Shown here: piece after piece, positions 7,949-23,783 of the stretch
Layout: every line of letters starts with the position of its first letter
Numbering within the stretch: position 1 is the stretch's first letter
NCBI GenBank assembly: GCA_009773355.1
Contig: WRPG01000039.1
Coordinates: forward strand, 1-62,197
Direction: 5' to 3'
DNA length: 62,197 bases
Source of the DNA: Limisphaerales bacterium
GTDB lineage: Bacteria; Verrucomicrobiota; Verrucomicrobiia; Limisphaerales; SXTU01
Translations under genes and position numbers: made by a program
Notes under the pieces: generated by a model
Seen by the model: the letters and a program-made list of their open reading frames with translations, nothing else
Told to the model about the DNA's origin: nothing
The model's database searches: none

Positions 7949-8734
7949 ATGTTCGTCCTTGATACCATCGCCCATCGCCTGAAGCGCGGCTGCGAGACGA
8001 TGGCCTATCCCGCCGGCCCGGCTCCCGCGCTGCCGGACCGCCACGGTGGCGCGCTCAAGGTTGAGGCCAGCAAATGCGCCGATGGTTGCAACGTGTGTGT
8101 GCCAGTCTGTCCGACGCAGGCCATCACGCGCCCGGAGGGAAAGCCGGTGGCGCTCGATTTGGGTCGCTGCATTTTCTGCGCGGCATGCGTCGAGGCATGT
8201 CCGACGAAGGCCATAACGCAGACCGGCGATCACCGCATGGCAGTTCGCCGCCGCGAAGACCTCGTCCTTGGCCAGGCCGGCGAGGAGCAAGTGCGGCTTG
8301 CCGCCGCCCTCGATGAGAAACTGCGGAAACTCTTTGGCCGGTCGCTGCGCCTGCGGCAGGTGAGTGCCGGCGGCTGCAACGCCTGCGAAGCGGACGTCAA
8401 CGTGCTCGGCACCATCGGCTGGGACTTGAGCCGCTTCGGCATCCAGTTCGTCGCCTCGCCACGTCACGCGGACGGGTTGCTCATCACCGGTCCAGTCAGT
8501 AAGGGCATGGAACTGGCATTGAAGAAAACCTACGATGCCGTGCCGCCGCCGAAAATCGTCATCGCCGTGGGCGCGTGCGCCATTGCCGGCGGGCCGTTCG
8601 TGGGCCACGCGCAGGTCCGCGATGGCGCGGCTGCCATCGTGCCTGTGGACCTCTTCATCCCCGGCTGTCCGCCGCATCCGCTCACGATTCTCGACGGCCT
8701 CTTGCGCGTGCTGGGCCGGTTGGAAAAAGGCTGA
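7949..8734 (+). CDS. hyfI: Ferredoxin domain fused to HyfI/NuoB-like subunit
   Basis: A 261-residue protein joining two subunits that are separate in E. coli hydrogenase-4. Residues ~36-92 form a two-cluster ferredoxin (HyfH-like) with cysteines at 43, 47, 50, 54 and 74, 77, 80, 84. Residues ~130-261 are NuoB/HyfI-like, with cluster ligands Cys143 and Cys146 (GGCNACEADV), Cys210 (VGACAIAGGPF) and Cys240 (PGCPPHP). It would carry electrons from an unknown donor through three 4Fe-4S clusters to the large subunit. It is the last gene of the operon, 15 bp after the large subunit, and converges on the acetyltransferase-like gene. Confidence 0.92.
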   Translation: MFVLDTIAHRLKRGCETMAYPAGPAPALPDRHGGALKVEASKCADGCNVCVPVCPTQAITRPEGKPVALDLGRCIFCAACVEACPTKAITQTGDHRMAVRRREDLVLGQAGEEQVRLAAALDEKLRKLFGRSLRLRQVSAGGCNACEADVNVLGTIGWDLSRFGIQFVASPRHADGLLITGPVSKGMELALKKTYDAVPPPKIVIAVGACAIAGGPFVGHAQVRDGAAAIVPVDLFIPGCPPHPLTILDGLLRVLGRLEKG

Positions 8735-8767
8735 AGCCCAAATGGCGGAGCGACTGCCCGCTGACAA

Positions 8768-9424
8768 TCAGAAGCGTCGCCGTTGGTAGCGGTCCGTTGG
8801 TGATTGATTCTGCCGGTTCCGGTAGCGCAAGAGGTAGCGCGCACAGATCGCCAGCACGATGATGAAGACCACGCTGGCGACATAGGCGAGCATCCGCAGC
8901 GTGCGCGCCTGCCGCAGCATCTTCTCCGTGTCCGCGCGCAGGTGCTGCTTGAGCATCGCCTCCTCCTGCTCCGGCGTCATGTCCGCGAACGGGTCGTCGC
9001 GCACCTTGAGCGTGTAGAGTGGCCCGGCGTCCGTTTCGCCGAAGGCGGCGGGGAACTTGGCGAGTTGCTCCCCGTCTGGCGGGTCGAAGCCCAGCCCGCG
9101 CCAGAACTGCGACGACTCGCGCGTCCACATCCGGGCCAGCGCATAGTTGCGGCCCACGTTGCGGAGCCGCTCCCAAAGCAGGGGCCGGAGTGTGTCCGCC
9201 AGCGCGAAATCCGCAAAGATCTCGCTGTGCAGCAAGCCTTGTTGCTGATGGCGCTGCATCCCGATGCCGGCGACCACCCGGCCCGCCTCGTCGCAGACGA
9301 CCTGGAACTCCGTCAGCCGCTTCTCCAGCGCGAGGGCGTCGAGCCGCTCGGCCTCCCAAAGCGGGCGCAGTGCCGGGAGGTCGTCCAGTGTCGCCCGGCG
9401 GGCTTGGAACTGCGGGGCCGTCAT
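8768..9424 (-). CDS. GNAT-like protein with C-terminal membrane helix
   Basis: A 218-residue protein. Residues 5-115 have the look of a GNAT N-acetyltransferase: RRATLDDLPALRPLWEAERL, then strands around EFQVVCDEAGRVVAGIG, a helix LRPLLWERLRNVGRNYAL and FWRGLGFDPP near the end. The acetyl-CoA loop is not clearly conserved, so activity is uncertain. After a charged helical linker (MTPEQEEAMLKQHLRADTEK) a single hydrophobic helix, about residues 182-200, is followed by an Arg-rich tail. That predicts a tail-anchored protein facing the cytoplasm. It stands alone between the complex operon and the tuf block. The substrate is unknown. Confidence 0.65.
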   Translation of the reverse strand: MTAPQFQARRATLDDLPALRPLWEAERLDALALEKRLTEFQVVCDEAGRVVAGIGMQRHQQQGLLHSEIFADFALADTLRPLLWERLRNVGRNYALARMWTRESSQFWRGLGFDPPDGEQLAKFPAAFGETDAGPLYTLKVRDDPFADMTPEQEEAMLKQHLRADTEKMLRQARTLRMLAYVASVVFIIVLAICARYLLRYRNRQNQSPTDRYQRRRF

Positions 9425-9549
9425 GCGCCGGGAGCGTAAGGAGTGGTCACGGCTGCGTAAAGGCTTGGCCGGGAGCCAGCCGACGACTCACAATTGGCCG
9501 GTGTCGGTCGTCGGAGGCAAGGCGGGGTCAAGAAAGTCCAGAAAAAATG

Positions 9550-9577
9550 TTGACTCTTTCTTGCTGCGGCATAGTTT
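9550..9577 (+). promoter_or_regulatory. Putative promoter of the tRNA-Thr-tuf block
   Basis: TTGACT at 9550-9555 and TAGTTT at 9572-9577 are spaced by 16 bp. This lies ~135 bp upstream of tRNA-Thr, in the only sizeable gap before the translation block. Other promoters proposed in this window also have TAG-type -10 boxes. Confidence 0.45.
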
Positions 9578-9598
9578 GTGCGCCCGGTTCACAAAGAG

Positions 9599-9679
9599 CC
9601 GTCAGAAGTTTTTAGAACACATCGGCCCGGTTGCGACAGCAGGGCAAACAGGGCCGATGGGTTTTTTTTCCCCTGACGG
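9599..9679 (+). terminator. Structured leader with terminator-like hairpin before tRNA-Thr
   Basis: An inner hairpin pairs CATCGGCCC (9620-9628) with GGGCCGATG (9651-9659) and is followed by eight T residues (9662-9669), the form of an intrinsic terminator. An outer pair, CCGTCAG (9599-9605) with CTGACGG (9673-9679), encloses the whole hairpin and T-run. It lies between the putative promoter and tRNA-Thr/tuf, so it may be an attenuator or may end a short RNA. No open reading frame of note is upstream. Confidence 0.55.
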
Positions 9680-9712
9680 GGCTGGGTGGCCAACGGGTGA
9701 AACAAAAATTTC

Positions 9713-9788
<76 letters not shown>

Positions 9789-9861
9789 GAATCAGTAGTT
9801 TAGGCCGGTCGGCAACGGTCGGACGCAGCAGCAGAGTCAACCACTAACTAGAACATCGCAA

Positions 9862-11058
<1,197 letters not shown>

Positions 11059-11073
11059 TTCACACACTTAACC

Positions 11074-11104
11074 GGGGCGTGAGGGGTGAAAACCTCGCGC
11101 CCCC
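11074..11104 (+). terminator. Hairpin after tuf
   Basis: GGGGCG-T-GAGG (11074-11084) pairs with CCTC-GCGCCCC (11094-11104). The following sequence is only moderately T-rich (CTTTCGTCTCTCT), so it may be a partial terminator or a processing site between tuf and tRNA-Trp. Confidence 0.45.
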
Positions 11105-11139
11105 TTTCGTCTCTCTGAACAAAGGCACTCAATGGCGAT

Positions 11140-11215
11140 ACGGCGTTAGCTCAATTGGTAGAGTAGCGGTCTCCAAAACCGTTGGTTGGGGGTTCGAGTC
11201 CCTCACGCCGTGCCA
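11140..11215 (+). tRNA. tRNA-Trp(CCA)
   Basis: Acceptor ACGGCGT pairs with ACGCCGT. D-arm TAGCTCAATTGGTAGAG. Anticodon loop CTCCAAA gives anticodon CCA. T-loop TTCGAGT, discriminator G and encoded CCA at 11213-11215. Placement of tRNA-Trp between tuf and secE is common in bacteria. Confidence 0.95.
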
Positions 11216-11228
11216 GTGCCCGGCCCCC

Positions 11229-11319
11229 GGAGGGGTGGCAGAGTGGTCTATCGCGGCGGTCTTGAAAACCGCTTTGGGCTAAACACCCAACGGGGGTTCG
11301 AATCCCTCCCCCTCCGCCA
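11229..11319 (+). tRNA. tRNA-Ser(TGA)
   Basis: Acceptor GGAGGGG pairs with CCCCTCC. Anticodon loop CTTGAAA gives anticodon TGA. A long variable arm (TTTGGGCTAAACACCCAAC) marks it as a class II tRNA, and T-loop and CCA end (11317-11319) are present. It is 13 bp after tRNA-Trp. Confidence 0.93.
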
Positions 11320-11348
11320 AATCGGATGACGCAGTAACGAACGAATTT

Positions 11349-11606
11349 GTGAGCACGTTGCAAATGATTCTGCTGGGTGTGGCCGTCGCCGTGTTCTTCT
11401 GGGCATGGCAGAAGGGCCACCTGCTCCGGCTGGGCAATTACGTGGACGAGACGAAGGTCGAGCTGCGCAAATGCACCTGGCCCACGCGCGAGGAGCTGAA
11501 AGGCTCGACCGTCGTGGTCATCGTCAGCACCGGCATCGTGGCGATCTTCACGGTCGGCGTGGATTTCTTCATCAGCCAGTTGGTGATCATGCTGAACAAA
11601 TTTTAA
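11349..11606 (+). CDS. secE: Preprotein translocase subunit SecE
   Basis: An 85-residue protein with a short N-terminal helix and one main C-terminal membrane helix (about residues 55-78). The conserved amphipathic segment KVELRKCTWPTREELKGST marks SecE, which clamps SecY in the translocon. The most upstream start is GTG 11349; the first in-frame ATG is at 11364 and would cut five residues. The order tuf, tRNA-Trp, secE, nusG, rplK is widespread, which supports the call. rpmG, often found before secE, is not here. Confidence 0.95.
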   Translation: MSTLQMILLGVAVAVFFWAWQKGHLLRLGNYVDETKVELRKCTWPTREELKGSTVVVIVSTGIVAIFTVGVDFFISQLVIMLNKF

Positions 11607-11619
11607 GGACACCCACGCC

Positions 11620-12168
11620 ATGCAAAGCCAGTGGTTCGCCATTCACACGTTGTCCGGCCAGGAGCTGAAGGTCCGCGACAACATCGAGAAGCGCATCAAG
11701 ACCGAGGAGATGCAGGACTACATCAAGGAAGTCCTCGTCCCCATGGAGAAGGTCGTCGAGGTCCGCAACCAGAAGAAGACCGTCACGAACCGCAAGCTGC
11801 ACCCCGGCTACGTCTATATTGACATGGTGCTGCTGGACGAGAACCGCCGCCTGCTGGACCGGCCCTGGTATTTCATCCGCGAGACGACCGGCATCATCGG
11901 CTTCGTCGGCGGCGAGCGCCCCGTGCCCGTGGCCCGCGAGGAAATCGAGGTCATCAAGGAGCAGGTCTCGCAGTCCGAGGACACCGAGAAGCCGAAGGTC
12001 AACTTCGAGGTCGGCGAGACCATCAAGATCAACGACGGCCCGTTCCTGAACTTCAGCGGCGTGATCGAGGAGATTGACCCGGCGCGCGGCAAGCTGAAGG
12101 TCACCGTCAACATTTTCGGACGCAACACGCCCGTCGAACTCGAATACTGGCAGGTCGAAAAGGCGTAG
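11620..12168 (+). CDS. nusG: Transcription antitermination factor NusG
   Basis: A 182-residue protein with the NGN domain at the N-terminus (QWFAIHTLSGQELKVRDNIE, then VLVPMEKV and HPGYVYIDM) and a C-terminal KOW domain (about residues 128-180, VGETIKINDGPFLNFSGVIE). NusG binds RNA polymerase, lowers pausing and links it to Rho or to the ribosome. It follows secE by 13 bp, as expected. Length and motifs are normal. Confidence 0.97.
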   Translation: MQSQWFAIHTLSGQELKVRDNIEKRIKTEEMQDYIKEVLVPMEKVVEVRNQKKTVTNRKLHPGYVYIDMVLLDENRRLLDRPWYFIRETTGIIGFVGGERPVPVAREEIEVIKEQVSQSEDTEKPKVNFEVGETIKINDGPFLNFSGVIEEIDPARGKLKVTVNIFGRNTPVELEYWQVEKA

Positions 12169-12213
12169 CCCGCGTCACTCCAGCGACAGCAACGACAGCA
12201 TTTTCATCCCCTT

Positions 12214-12639
12214 ATGGCAAAGAAAGTAACCGGATCCATCAAGCTCGCCATTGCCGCCGGCCAGGCGAACCCCGCCCCGCCCGTCGGCCCCGCGCTCGGC
12301 CAGCACGGCGTGAACATCATGGCGTTCTGCAAGGAATTCAACGCGGCCACCAAGGACCAGGCCGGCCTCGTGATTCCCGTCATCATCACCGTCTATCAGG
12401 ACAAGTCCTTCACCTGCGTCTACAAGTCGCCGCCCGCGTCCATCCTGCTCAAGAAGGCCGCCGGCGTCGCCTCCGGCTCCAAGACACCGAACAAGGACAA
12501 GGTCGGCAAGGTCACGCGCAAGCAGATCCTCGACATCGTGAAGATGAAGCAGAAGGACCTGAACGTGAACAGCGAGGACGCCGCCGTGCGCCTCATCTCC
12601 GGCACCGCGCGGAGCATGGGAATTGAAGTCGTCGGTTAA
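12214..12639 (+). CDS. rplK: Ribosomal protein L11
   Basis: A 141-residue protein, the normal L11 length. The N-terminal domain ([36 protein letters not shown]) and the C-terminal rRNA-binding domain ([15 protein letters not shown], ending RSMGIEV) are typical. It belongs to the GTPase-associated centre of the 50S subunit. ATG 12214 lies 45 bp after nusG and 50 bp before rplA in the usual order. Confidence 0.98.
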   Translation: MAKKVTGSIKLAIAAGQANPAPPVGPALGQHGVNIMAFCKEFNAATKDQAGLVIPVIITVYQDKSFTCVYKSPPASILLKKAAGVASGSKTPNKDKVGKVTRKQILDIVKMKQKDLNVNSEDAAVRLISGTARSMGIEVVG

Positions 12640-12689
12640 ACCAAAACGCGGGAGGGCGCTCTGCGTCCGCATGCACCGCACCAAACAAA

Positions 12690-13391
12690 ATGCCCAGCAA
12701 ACGCCACAACAAGAACGCGAAGTTGGTCGAAGGCCAGAAGGCTCTCCCCCTCAAGGAGGCCGTCCAGCTTCTCGCCAAGTTCGAGAAAGCCAAGTTCAAC
12801 GAGACCATTGACCTCGCCTTCCGCCTCGGGGTGGACCCGAAGCAGAGCGACCAGATGGTCCGCGGCACCGTCCCGTTGCCCCACGGCTCCGGCAAGGTCG
12901 TCCGCGTGCTCGTGTTCGCCAAGCCCGGCCCCACCGCTGACGCCGCCCGCGCGGCCGGCGCGGAGTTCGTCGGCTTCGAGGACATGATCACCAAGTGCAC
13001 CTCCGGCTGGGTGGACTTCGATGTTGCCGTCGCCACGCCCGAGGCGATGGTCGAAGTCCGCAAGCTTGGCAAGGTGCTCGGCCCGCGCGGCCTCATGCCC
13101 AACCCGAAGACCGGCACCGTGACCGAGGACACCGCCAAGGCCGTCAGGGAAGTGAAGGCGGGCCGCGTCGAGTTCAAGGTGGACAAGGCCGGCAACATCC
13201 ACGTCCCCGTCGGCAAGGCCGCGTTCAAGCCCGAGGAAATCGAGGAGAACGCCCGCTCCGTCATTGAGGCTGTCTCCAAGGCGCGTCCCGCCAGCGTGAA
13301 GGGTGTCTTCATGCTCTCCTGCACCATCTCGGCCACCATGAGTCCGGGCGTCCGCGTGGACACCCGCGAGTTCGTCGCCTCCGCCGCCTAA
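12690..13391 (+). CDS. rplA: Ribosomal protein L1
   Basis: A 233-residue protein of normal L1 length. Family motifs include FNETIDLAFRLGVDPKQSDQ, RGTVPLPHGSG and LGPRGLMPNPKTGTVT. L1 forms the L1 stalk of the 50S subunit and in many bacteria represses its own operon by binding the mRNA leader. Only 20 bp separate it from rplJ, so the classic L10 leader site is absent from that gap. Confidence 0.98.
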   Translation: MPSKRHNKNAKLVEGQKALPLKEAVQLLAKFEKAKFNETIDLAFRLGVDPKQSDQMVRGTVPLPHGSGKVVRVLVFAKPGPTADAARAAGAEFVGFEDMITKCTSGWVDFDVAVATPEAMVEVRKLGKVLGPRGLMPNPKTGTVTEDTAKAVREVKAGRVEFKVDKAGNIHVPVGKAAFKPEEIEENARSVIEAVSKARPASVKGVFMLSCTISATMSPGVRVDTREFVASAA

Positions 13392-13411
13392 CCTCCAACA
13401 CGACACTTACC

Positions 13412-13924
13412 ATGCGCGCCGAAAAGAAATTCATCACCACCGAATACGTCGCCCGGCTCAACGCCTCGCCGTTTTTCATCGTCGTGGACTACACGGGCCT
13501 GACCGTGACGCATTTCAACGAACTGCGCAGCCGCCTCCGCAAGGGCGGGGCCGAGGCGCACGTCGTGAAGAACAGCATCTTCCGCATCGCCGCCAAGGAA
13601 GCCGGCCTCGCCGACCTCTCGGGCACGCTCGCGGGCCAGCTCGCCGTCATCACCGGCCAGAAGGACGTCTCCGCCGCCGCGAAGACGCTCAAGAACTTCG
13701 CCGCCGAGTTCGAGAAGCCGAAGCTCAAGTTCGGCCATCTCGGCAACAAGCGCCTCGAAAGCGCCGACCTGCTCGCGCTCGCCGACCTGCCCTCGCTGGA
13801 AGTCCTGCGTGGCAAGCTCCTCGGCGTGCTGCAAGCCCCGGCTCAGAAGCTCGCGGCCATCATCAACACGCCCGGCTCGCAGCTCGCGCGGGTCATCAAG
13901 GCCAAAGCCGACAAGGGCGCATAA
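13412..13924 (+). CDS. rplJ: Ribosomal protein L10
   Basis: A 170-residue protein with the L10 N-terminal domain (ARLNASPFFIVVDYTGLT, FNELRSRLRKGGAEAHVVKN) and the C-terminal helix that carries L7/L12 dimers (APAQKLAAIINTPGSQLARV). It anchors the stalk. rplL follows after 125 bp with a strong hairpin in the gap. Length is normal. Confidence 0.97.
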   Translation: MRAEKKFITTEYVARLNASPFFIVVDYTGLTVTHFNELRSRLRKGGAEAHVVKNSIFRIAAKEAGLADLSGTLAGQLAVITGQKDVSAAAKTLKNFAAEFEKPKLKFGHLGNKRLESADLLALADLPSLEVLRGKLLGVLQAPAQKLAAIINTPGSQLARVIKAKADKGA

Positions 13925-13930
13925 CCATTT

Positions 13931-13952
13931 CCGCCGGCCCGTTGGCCGGCGG
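13931..13952 (+). promoter_or_regulatory. Hairpin between rplJ and rplL
   Basis: CCGCCGGCC (13931-13939) and GGCCGGCGG (13944-13952) pair perfectly over nine bases with loop CGTT. No T-run follows, so it is unlikely to be a terminator. It may be an mRNA stability or processing element for L7/L12, which is needed in extra copies. Confidence 0.5.
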
Positions 13953-14049
13953 GGAAACAAACAAGAAACAAACAGAGTGAATCGTCGGCCAGCGGCTGCT
14001 GGCTCAAATCTCCGGGGCTCCGGGGGCGACGAGACTAAAGAAAGGTAAC

Positions 14050-14433
14050 ATGGCAGACATCGCAAAGTTGGTTGATGAGTTGAGCGCGCTGACCGTTCTG
14101 GAAGCCGCCGACCTCGTGAAACAGTTGGAAGGCAAGTGGGGCGTGACCGCCGCCGCTCCGGTGGCCGTGGCCGCCGCTGGTGGTGGAGGCGCTGCTGCTG
14201 CCGCTCCCGCCGAGGTCAAGGACACCTTCGACGTGATTCTCAAGGAAGCCGGCGCCAACAAGATTGGCGCGATCAAGGCCGTCCGCGAGGTCAAGGCCGG
14301 ACTGGGTCTCGCTGAGGCCAAGGCGCTCGTCGAGGGCGCTCCGAAGCCCGTGCTCGAAGGCGTCAACAAGGCCGAGGCCGAGGCCGCCAAGAAGAAGCTC
14401 GAGGACGCCGGCGCGAAGGTCGAACTCAAGTAA
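14050..14433 (+). CDS. rplL: Ribosomal protein L7/L12
   Basis: A 127-residue acidic protein. The N-terminal dimerisation domain ([20 protein letters not shown]) is joined by an Ala/Gly/Pro-rich hinge (about residues 36-57) to the C-terminal factor-binding domain ([35 protein letters not shown]). It recruits translation GTPases to the ribosome. It is followed by a 195-bp gap with three hairpins before rpoB. Confidence 0.98.
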   Translation: MADIAKLVDELSALTVLEAADLVKQLEGKWGVTAAAPVAVAAAGGGGAAAAAPAEVKDTFDVILKEAGANKIGAIKAVREVKAGLGLAEAKALVEGAPKPVLEGVNKAEAEAAKKKLEDAGAKVELK

Positions 14434-14446
14434 GTATTGTCATTCC

Positions 14447-14611
14447 GGCGGGCGGGCCGCCGCCCGCCCTTCCTCCTGCGGGAGGGATGAATGGCGCAGA
14501 TGCCCGATTTTGTTGCAGCAATAGATTTTGAAGTTTTTGGCGGACTTCCGGGGCGACCCGGAAGGCTGCCTATTGTCGTCTCGTAATGAAAATGCCCGGC
14601 CAGTGCCGGGC
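14447..14611 (+). promoter_or_regulatory. Three hairpins in the rplL-rpoB gap
   Basis: Hairpin 1 pairs 14447-14455 with 14460-14468 over nine G/C bases. Hairpin 2 pairs CTTCCGGG (14545-14552) with CCCGGAAG (14557-14564) around a GCGA tetraloop. Hairpin 3 pairs GCCCGGC (14594-14600) with GCCGGGC (14605-14611), ending 17 bp before the rpoB start. In other bacteria this gap holds an attenuator or RNase site that lowers rpoBC expression relative to the ribosomal genes; that role is inferred here. Confidence 0.55.
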
Positions 14612-14628
14612 CAGATCGAAAGAACACC

Positions 14629-18537
<3,909 letters not shown>

Positions 18538-18567
18538 TTCAACGTAACAGCCAACGCACTAAACCTT

Positions 18568-22701
<4,134 letters not shown>

Positions 22702-22733
22702 GACGAAATGTTCCCGTCAACCCAAAAAACAGA

Positions 22734-22761
22734 TTGCCACGCCCACCGCATTTGCTAACAA
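22734..22761 (+). promoter_or_regulatory. Possible promoter of the rpsL-rpsG-fusA group
   Basis: TTGCCA (22734-22739) and TAACAA (22756-22761) are spaced by 16 bp in the 115-bp gap between rpoC and rpsL. The match is moderate, and the str genes could equally be read through from rpoC. Confidence 0.3.
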
Positions 22762-22816
22762 TCCGCGCTCCTTTCCCCAAAGCGGGGCCGGGGCGCAAAA
22801 CTGAAGGCTGACAAGC

Positions 22817-23206
22817 ATGCCGACCATCAATCAACTCGTCCGCAAGGGCCGCACCAAGATCCGTTACAAGTCCAAGTCCCCGGCGCTCGAAGGCGCGTCC
22901 TTCCGCCGCGGGGTTTGCGTGCAGGTCATGACCCGCACGCCCAAGAAGCCGAACTCCGCGCTCCGCAAGGTCGCGAAGGTCCGGCTCACCAACGGCTACG
23001 AAATCATCGCCTACATCCCGGACGAGGGCCACAATCTCCAGGAGCACTCCATCGTGCTTGTGCGGGGGGGCCGCGTGAAGGATCTCCCCGGCGTGCGCTA
23101 CCACATCGTGCGCGGCACGTTCGACGCCGCCGGCGTTGAGAAGCGCCGCGTCAGCCGCTCCAAATACGGCGTCAAACGCCCGAAGGCCGCCAAGAAAGCC
23201 GCGTAA
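22817..23206 (+). CDS. rpsL: Ribosomal protein S12
   Basis: A 129-residue protein of the 30S decoding centre. Signatures: [30 protein letters not shown] (the streptomycin-related [10 protein letters not shown] loop) and [17 protein letters not shown]. Two extra residues and a Lys-rich C-terminal tail are within normal range. It begins the str group, followed by rpsG after 21 bp. Confidence 0.99.
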   Translation: MPTINQLVRKGRTKIRYKSKSPALEGASFRRGVCVQVMTRTPKKPNSALRKVAKVRLTNGYEIIAYIPDEGHNLQEHSIVLVRGGRVKDLPGVRYHIVRGTFDAAGVEKRRVSRSKYGVKRPKAAKKAA

Positions 23207-23227
23207 TTTCAACCCAGAAAGCCCGCC

Positions 23228-23701
23228 ATGTCTCGTCGCCGCCAAGCCAACAAACGCCAGATCATCCCCGACGGCCGCTTCACCAGCGTCCTCGTCGGCC
23301 GCCTCATCAACACCGTCATGCAGGGCGGCAAGAAGAGCGTCGCCCAGCGCATCGTCTACGGTGCCTTCACCTCGCTTGCCGAGAAGGTGCCCGATGCCAG
23401 CCCGGTGGACATCCTCCAGCGCGCGGTGGACAACGCCAAGCCGCGCCTCGAGGTGAAGCCCCGCCGCGTCGGTGGCGCCACCTACCAGATTCCGCTGGAA
23501 GTCCCGGCTGACCGCCAGGCCTCCTTGGCGGTGCGCTGGATCGTCAACTTCGCCGACGCCCGCAAGGGCCTGCCCATGAGCCAGGCGCTGGCCGCCGAGA
23601 TCATGGATGCCTACCAGGGGCAGGGCAACGCGATCCGCAAGCGTGACGAAGTGCACAAGACCGCGCAGGCGAACAAGGCCTTCGCGCACTTCCGCTGGTA
23701 G
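23228..23701 (+). CDS. rpsG: Ribosomal protein S7
   Basis: A 157-residue protein that organises the head of the 30S subunit. Family features: MQGGKKSVAQRIVYGAF, VKPRRVGGATYQIPLEV and the C-terminal NAIRKRDEVHKTAQANKAFAHFRW. It is followed by an intrinsic terminator and then fusA, so fusA may have its own start signals as well as read-through. Confidence 0.99.
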   Translation: MSRRRQANKRQIIPDGRFTSVLVGRLINTVMQGGKKSVAQRIVYGAFTSLAEKVPDASPVDILQRAVDNAKPRLEVKPRRVGGATYQIPLEVPADRQASLAVRWIVNFADARKGLPMSQALAAEIMDAYQGQGNAIRKRDEVHKTAQANKAFAHFRW

Positions 23702-23718
23702 TCGGAACAAAGTTTTTG

Positions 23719-23757
23719 ACGCCCCGAAGGCGCACCACGCATCGGGGCGTTTTTTTT
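23719..23757 (+). terminator. Intrinsic terminator after rpsG
   Basis: ACGCCCCGA (23719-23727) pairs with TCGGGGCGT (23742-23750), followed directly by a run of T to 23757. It ends 26 bp before the fusA start, so it may partly separate rpsL-rpsG from fusA. Confidence 0.85.
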
Positions 23758-23783
23758 GACCAAGACGCAATCCTGAACCGCAC

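Noticed and set aside
11606-11620. Missing rpmG (L33) between tuf and secE
   Set aside because: Its absence here is common enough among bacteria; the gene is probably elsewhere.
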